Part shown: in pieces, positions 5,232-8,371 of the stretch | Numbering within the stretch: position 1 is the stretch's first letter | How the letters are laid out: each line of letters begins with the position of its first letter | Source: an uncultured Clostridia bacterium | GTDB taxonomy: Bacteria > Bacillota > Clostridia > Oscillospirales > Ruminococcaceae | Direction of reading: 5' to 3' | Assembly (NCBI GenBank): GCA_947176675.1 | Contig: CAMWRN010000095.1 | Span: 1 to 8,371 of the forward strand | DNA: 8,371 nt | Program-made: the position numbers and the translations under genes | Notes under the pieces: model-generated | Database searches by the model: none | What the model saw: only the letters and a program-made list of their open reading frames with translations | Told to the model about the DNA's origin: nothing

Positions 5232-6594
5232 TTTACTGAAAAAAGAATTACGAGAGCTTATCACAAAGCAGGCTCTTATCAGCATGGTTTTCACAATGGT
5301 TCTGCTTATTGTTATGGGACAGATCATGGGCGGCGCAATGGAGGAGGGATTTGACACCTCTACAATAACGCTCTGCAATCAGGACGACAGTGAATTCACT
5401 GCCGAGGTCCTGAAAAAAATAGATGCATCACAGTCCACAAAAATAAATTATGTTACCTTTGAAAGCGACGATTACGCCGCCGAGCTTGAAAGGCTGGATA
5501 TCAAGAACGCAGTAATTATTCCGCAGGGCTACGGCGAAAGCATTACGGAAAAAAAAGAACCGGCGCTTATAAAATTTGTCAGCAAAATGTCAACGGCGGG
5601 ACTTGCTTCTTCCATGAGCACTATTTCCGGCTCGGACGTTATAAGCGAGATCCAGACTGTCTGCATGAACGAAATTATGAGCAAAAACTACGGACTTACT
5701 GAAGAAGAGATTGCTCTTATAAGAGAGCCTATGACAACAGTCGAGTATACGGTAAACGATGGCAAGACCGCGCAGGTCTCAGCTTCCGCGTTGGGAGCGA
5801 TATCCATGATGCAGTCAATGATAGCGCCTTTTGCGATTTTCTTCCTGCTGCTTATGGCTGCCCAAATGATAATGACGGCTATTTCTACGGAAAAAATTGA
5901 CAAGACGCTGGAGACTCTTTTGTCCGCTCCTGTTTCAAGAATGAGCGTTCTGTCCGCAAAAATGGTTGCGGCAGTGATCTCGGCTCTGCTTAACGCGTTG
6001 TTTATGATCGTCGGTTTTGCGCTTTATATGGTCGGAATGATGGGCAGCGCGGTTAATGAAATTTCTACTGCCGCAAATGAAATGTCAGGCGTCGATGTGT
6101 CGGTAATGACCGACAGCATAACTGGTGTAGGTCAGGCAATGGCGGAACTGGGAATTTCGCTCACACCGCTTAGCTACGTGCTTTTTGCAATCCAGCTTTT
6201 CTTCACCCTCGCAATAGGTCTTGCTATTTCTCTTATTCTCGGAGCAATGGCTACCGACGTTAAATCTGTCCAGACCCTTATAATGCCAATAATGATAGCG
6301 GTAATGATACCATTCTTTGTGACAATGTTTACAGACGTAAACGCCATGTCGCCTGTTTTTAAAGTAATTATTTATGCTATTCCATTCACCCATACCTATA
6401 CGGCATTGACAAATCTCATGAACGGAAATATGCTTCTGTTCTGGGGAGGACTTGCATATCAGATAATCTTCTTTGCGGTATGTATGTTCCTTGCAGTAAG
6501 AATGTTTACAACCGACAAGCTGTTCACCATGTCCTTTTCGGCAGAATCGGCAATGAAAAAACGCGGAAAAAAGACTGTCTCCAACGAACAGTAA
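5218..6594 (+). CDS. ABC-2 type transporter permease
   Basis: This 458-residue membrane subunit of the exporter has the NatB-like layout. A short cytoplasmic N terminus (MKFGNLLKKELREL) is followed by TM1 (about 19-40), a large external domain (about 41-195), and five further helices at about 199-221, 246-275, 318-343, 352-372 and 410-430, then a basic C-terminal tail. The cytoplasmic stretch STEKIDKTLETLLSAPVSR (223-241), next to TM2, is the conserved coupling-helix region of ABC-2 permeases that contacts the ATPase. A second external loop of about 40 residues (277-316) contains repeated small and acidic residues. A single permease with six helices suggests a homodimer. The ATG at 5218 lies within the end of the ATPase gene, with GAAGGA just upstream. 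Confidence 0.9.
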   Translation: MKFGNLLKKELRELITKQALISMVFTMVLLIVMGQIMGGAMEEGFDTSTITLCNQDDSEFTAEVLKKIDASQSTKINYVTFESDDYAAELERLDIKNAVIIPQGYGESITEKKEPALIKFVSKMSTAGLASSMSTISGSDVISEIQTVCMNEIMSKNYGLTEEEIALIREPMTTVEYTVNDGKTAQVSASALGAISMMQSMIAPFAIFFLLLMAAQMIMTAISTEKIDKTLETLLSAPVSRMSVLSAKMVAAVISALLNALFMIVGFALYMVGMMGSAVNEISTAANEMSGVDVSVMTDSITGVGQAMAELGISLTPLSYVLFAIQLFFTLAIGLAISLILGAMATDVKSVQTLIMPIMIAVMIPFFVTMFTDVNAMSPVFKVIIYAIPFTHTYTALTNLMNGNMLLFWGGLAYQIIFFAVCMFLAVRMFTTDKLFTMSFSAESAMKKRGKKTVSNEQ

Positions 6595-6615
6595 TTATTT
6601 CGGAGGCTTGGCGAT

Positions 6616-6912
6616 ATGAGTGATGAAAAAAGATTTATCTATGTTCCTCAGGAACGTAGATCGGTTCTTCTAAGGGTGTGCAGTACGCTTTTCTGTATCG
6701 GTACGGCGGTAATGTGGATATCACGCGACAGGTTCGGTTTTGAAAAGGGTGATCTGCTTATTATGAGCGGCGTAGCAGTGCTGCTTATAACACTGTCCTT
6801 TATCGGAAGACGTGCGGAACGCAGGGCAGCCGCCGACAGCGAAACGCTTCGCCGTATCCGCGAGGAAACGGGAAAAGGCGACTATAACAGCGATATTTTC
6901 TACGGCAAATAA
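6616..6912 (+). CDS. Small two-helix membrane protein, 98 aa
   Basis: I do not recognise a named family. The protein has two predicted helices, about residues 18-36 (LLRVCSTLFCIGTAVMWIS region) and 46-64 (DLLIMSGVAVLLITLSFIG), joined by a short loop. A strongly charged C-terminal region follows (RRAERRAAADSETLRRIREE) that is probably a cytoplasmic helix. The ATG at 6616 has CGGAGG at 6601-6606, and the gene lies 21 nt after the permease stop, so it is very likely the third gene of the exporter operon. An accessory role for the transporter is inferred from position only. The N terminus lacks a cleavable signal peptide. Confidence 0.8.
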   Translation: MSDEKRFIYVPQERRSVLLRVCSTLFCIGTAVMWISRDRFGFEKGDLLIMSGVAVLLITLSFIGRRAERRAAADSETLRRIREETGKGDYNSDIFYGK

Positions 6913-6933
6913 AAACGTGAAGACTTCCGGATG

Positions 6934-7008
6934 AAATGCTCCCATTTGGTTAGACATGCGGTATATAGAAATATACCGAGAAAAAAGTCTAATGAAGGGA
7001 GCATTTTT
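6934..7008 (+). terminator. Long nested hairpin after the exporter operon
   Basis: Three stacked stems form one long hairpin. P1 pairs AAATGCTCCC (6934-6943) with GGGAGCATTT (6997-7006), 10 bp. P2 pairs TTAGAC (6950-6955) with GTCTAA (6987-6992). P3 pairs CGGTATAT (6959-6966) with ATATACCG (6971-6978) around AGAA. The 3' arm runs into TTTTT (7004-7008), so it may be the intrinsic terminator of the exporter operon. The P1 3' arm also contains the ribosome binding site of the small ORF at 7009, so translational attenuation is an alternative reading. The element could also be a small mobile inverted repeat, though no clear target duplication flanks it. Confidence 0.6.
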
Positions 7009-7119
7009 ATGTCTAAAGGAATTTCAATAAAAGATACACACCGTATGATTTCAGACTCAAATCTGCATAACAAAAGCGACCAAGATTTGCTCTTAGTCGC
7101 TTTACATAGTTTTTTATAA
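7009..7119 (+). CDS. Possible 36-aa small ORF with sequestered RBS
   Basis: An ATG at 7009 opens a 36-codon frame (MSKGISIKDTHRMISDSNLH, then NKSDQDLLLVALHSFL) with a good ribosome binding site, AAGGGAG (6995-7001), 7 nt upstream. That site is locked in the 3' arm of the hairpin before it, and the last third of the ORF overlaps a second hairpin (7073-7103). No membrane helix or signal peptide is evident. The HR...L...DxxLLxxAL pattern faintly recalls the N-terminal helical region of RadC-like proteins, so it may be a remnant, but this is weak. It may be a real small protein, a leader peptide or chance. Confidence 0.35.
   Translation: MSKGISIKDTHRMISDSNLHNKSDQDLLLVALHSFL
7073..7115. terminator. 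Shared terminator between converging units
   Basis: AAAGCGAC (7073-7080) pairs with GTCGCTTT (7096-7103), with a possible inner AAG/CTT pairing (7082-7084 with 7092-7094). On the plus strand a T6 run follows after six bases (7110-7115). On the minus strand the stem runs straight into TTTTG. It lies between the exporter side and the minus-strand TIGR00266 gene, so it probably works in both directions. Confidence 0.65.
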
Positions 7120-7193
7120 AATTTTTGTCTATATTTTGCGGGGCAGTTCATTCGTTCTTTTCGGACTTATTTTTATCAGAAAATTTTATGTAA

Positions 7194-7874
7194 TTAATTT
7201 CCGGTTGCTACATAGGGACGGACAGCTCCCGCCAATGAAGCAATCGGCATTGTCTGGAGCCAGATATGTCCGGGACCCTTAACGCGTGTATTGAAGAATC
7301 CCTCACCTCCGAACAAAGCGTTTCCCACACCCTTTACGGTTTCGATCTCAATGGAGCAGGTCGCGTCCATTGCGGCAAGATATCCTGTGTCCACCAGAAT
7401 AGATTCGTTTGCGCCCAAGTCGTACTCGACAACGCTTCCGTCTATTTCAAGGAAAGCTATGCCCTGACCGCTGAGCTTCTGCATAATAAAGCCTTCGCCG
7501 CCGAAAAATCCAGCACCCAGCTTTTTTTGGAAGAAAATGCTCAGTTCCACCGAAGGACTTGAGGCAAGATAAGCGGATTTCTGCGCAACAATTGTTTTTG
7601 CGGGCGAGATCTCCATAGGCAGAATATTTCCCGGAACAGAGGATGAGAAAGCAATCTCTCCTATTCCGCCGACCGCTGTGTATTTGTTCTGGAAGATAGA
7701 TTCGCCCGAGAGCGCTCTTGAAAACATTTTGCCGATACCTCCGCCGGCGTTTGTGGACATCTGCATATTTGGAGACATCCAAGCCATTCCGCCCCGCTGG
7801 CAGCATACGGTCTCGTTCGGTTCAAGCCTGCAAATAACAACCGGAAACGGTGTTCCTTTAATTTCGTACTGCAT
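7194..7874 (-). CDS. TIGR00266/AIM24 family protein
   Basis: This 226-residue soluble protein matches the TIGR00266 (AIM24, formerly DUF124) family at its usual bacterial length. Bacterial functions in this family are unestablished. Family marks are the Gly-rich stretch GGGIGKMFSRALSGES (44-59), the FQNKYTA stretch, and two related Gly-rich motifs: LGAGFFGGEGF (119-129) and VGNALFGGEGF (183-193), each followed by a beta-strand ending in GxGxxxL(E/Q). This internal repetition fits the family's beta-barrel-like fold. There is no signal peptide or membrane helix. The ATG at 7874 has AAGGGG 10 nt upstream and a consensus promoter. It lies downstream of the cysteine synthase gene on the same strand, 129 nt apart, but is probably transcribed on its own. 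Confidence 0.9.
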   Translation of the reverse strand: MQYEIKGTPFPVVICRLEPNETVCCQRGGMAWMSPNMQMSTNAGGGIGKMFSRALSGESIFQNKYTAVGGIGEIAFSSSVPGNILPMEISPAKTIVAQKSAYLASSPSVELSIFFQKKLGAGFFGGEGFIMQKLSGQGIAFLEIDGSVVEYDLGANESILVDTGYLAAMDATCSIEIETVKGVGNALFGGEGFFNTRVKGPGHIWLQTMPIASLAGAVRPYVATGN

Positions 7875-7909
7875 AAAAAATTTACCCCTTTACAAAAAAA
7901 TACAATAAT

Positions 7910-7938
7910 ATTATACCTCACAGCAAGTATAAAGTCAA
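7910..7938 (-). promoter_or_regulatory. Sigma-A promoter of the TIGR00266 gene
   Basis: On the minus strand, TTGACT (7933-7938) and a perfect TATAAT (7910-7915) are separated by 17 bp. Transcription should start near 7903, giving a leader of about 29 nt that contains AAAGGGG. Confidence 0.82.
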
Positions 7939-8003
7939 TGCTTTTTTGCGGATATGCGTTCTATACAGTGATAAAGTTGATATATCGTTCCGACGTAAGT
8001 ATT

Positions 8004-8371
8004 TTACGCAAACATAGGGGTGGAAAGATAACGTTCACCCGTGTCGGGAAGAAGCGCGACGATTATTTTTCCCTTGTTTTCGGGACGCTTTGCAAGCTCG
8101 GCAGCCGCCCATAGAGCAGCTCCCGAGGATATTCCCACAAGTATTCCTTCTGTGCGCGCTATAGCTCTGCCCATTGAAAAAGCGTCATCGTTTTCAACGG
8201 TAATGATCTCGTCGTAAATTTTTGTATTCAGCGTTTCGGGGACAAATCCGGCTCCTATTCCCTGGATTTTGTGAGGTCCTGCCGTTCCCTCGGAAAGAAC
8301 GGGAGAGCTTTTCGGCTCGACCGCAACTACTTTTATGTTCGGATTTTTGGATTTAAGATAAGCGCCCACTC
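8004..8371 (-). CDS. cysK: Cysteine synthase (O-acetylserine sulfhydrylase), 3' part
   Basis: These are the last 122 residues of a PLP-dependent cysteine synthase, which makes L-cysteine from O-acetylserine and sulfide in the cytoplasm. The N-terminal two thirds, including the PLP lysine and the main substrate loop, lie beyond the right edge. Visible marks are GAYLKSKNPNIKVVAVEP, the HKIQGIGAGFVP segment, the EGILVGISSGAA loop (a serine here contacts the PLP ring in characterised enzymes), and the C-terminal LLPDTGERYLSTPMF. The frame is open to the window edge; an internal GTG at 8369 is not the true start, because the full enzyme is about 300 residues. The visible part is intact. cysK and cysM paralogues are hard to separate, but the ending fits CysK better. 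No clear terminator follows the stop. Confidence 0.93.
   Translation of the reverse strand, partial: VGAYLKSKNPNIKVVAVEPKSSPVLSEGTAGPHKIQGIGAGFVPETLNTKIYDEIITVENDDAFSMGRAIARTEGILVGISSGAALWAAAELAKRPENKGKIIVALLPDTGERYLSTPMFA

Noticed and set aside
7447..7921. Alternative frames overlapping the TIGR00266 gene on the same strand
   Set aside because: They are out of frame with the clear family match, lack ribosome binding sites and have no recognisable domains.
7994..8008. Short inverted repeat CGTAA-N5-TTACG at the end of the cysteine synthase gene as a terminator
   Set aside because: The stem is only 5 bp, AT-rich, overlaps the stop codon and has no T-run after it on the minus strand.

Overview
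The window looks like a piece of chromosome from a low-to-mid-GC Firmicute, most likely a gut-type Clostridia (Ruminococcus/Oscillospiraceae-like). The signs are strong AGGAGG-type ribosome binding sites, sigma-A promoters with 17-bp spacers, a TTG start, a sugar-binding-protein/GGDEF fusion ending in a CGC motif before the linker, and an ABC-2 exporter of clostridial style. Genus-level placement is inference only. No tRNA, rRNA, CRISPR array, transposase or phage gene is visible.

Layout. (1) 1-2164: a promoter, a structured leader and one large gene for a diguanylate cyclase with a LacI/RbsB-type sensing domain, closed by a strong hairpin terminator. (2) 2165-2600: a gene-poor stretch with a possible decayed coding fragment, a second terminator-like hairpin, and a near-consensus promoter embedded in 23-bp-spaced direct repeats. 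(3) 2601-3944: a tight four-gene operon of a 69-aa Xre-type regulator followed by three small membrane proteins. The last two are clear paralogues and the first looks like a shortened relative. (4) 3953-4204, minus strand: a second Xre-type regulator, convergent with the operon and only 8 nt from it. (5) 4205-6912: a palindrome-rich divergent region, then an ABC exporter operon (ATPase, permease, small two-helix membrane protein) from a consensus promoter. (6) 6913-7193: a long nested hairpin whose 3' arm covers the ribosome binding site of a possible 36-aa ORF, then a terminator shared by the two converging units. (7) 7194-8371, minus strand: a TIGR00266/AIM24-family protein with its own promoter, and the 3' part of a cysteine synthase (cysK) running off the right edge.

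How the parts may work together. The diguanylate cyclase probably links a small ligand to c-di-GMP. The regulator plus membrane-protein operon has the form of a self-controlled envelope module, with operator-like repeats over its own promoter. Its neighbours (a second small regulator and an ABC-2 exporter) suggest an accessory region for envelope stress or toxic-compound export, but substrate and signal cannot be read from the sequence. The most unusual items are the triplicated membrane-protein operon with its 23-bp repeats, the diguanylate cyclase leader, and the hairpin/small-ORF element at 6934-7119.
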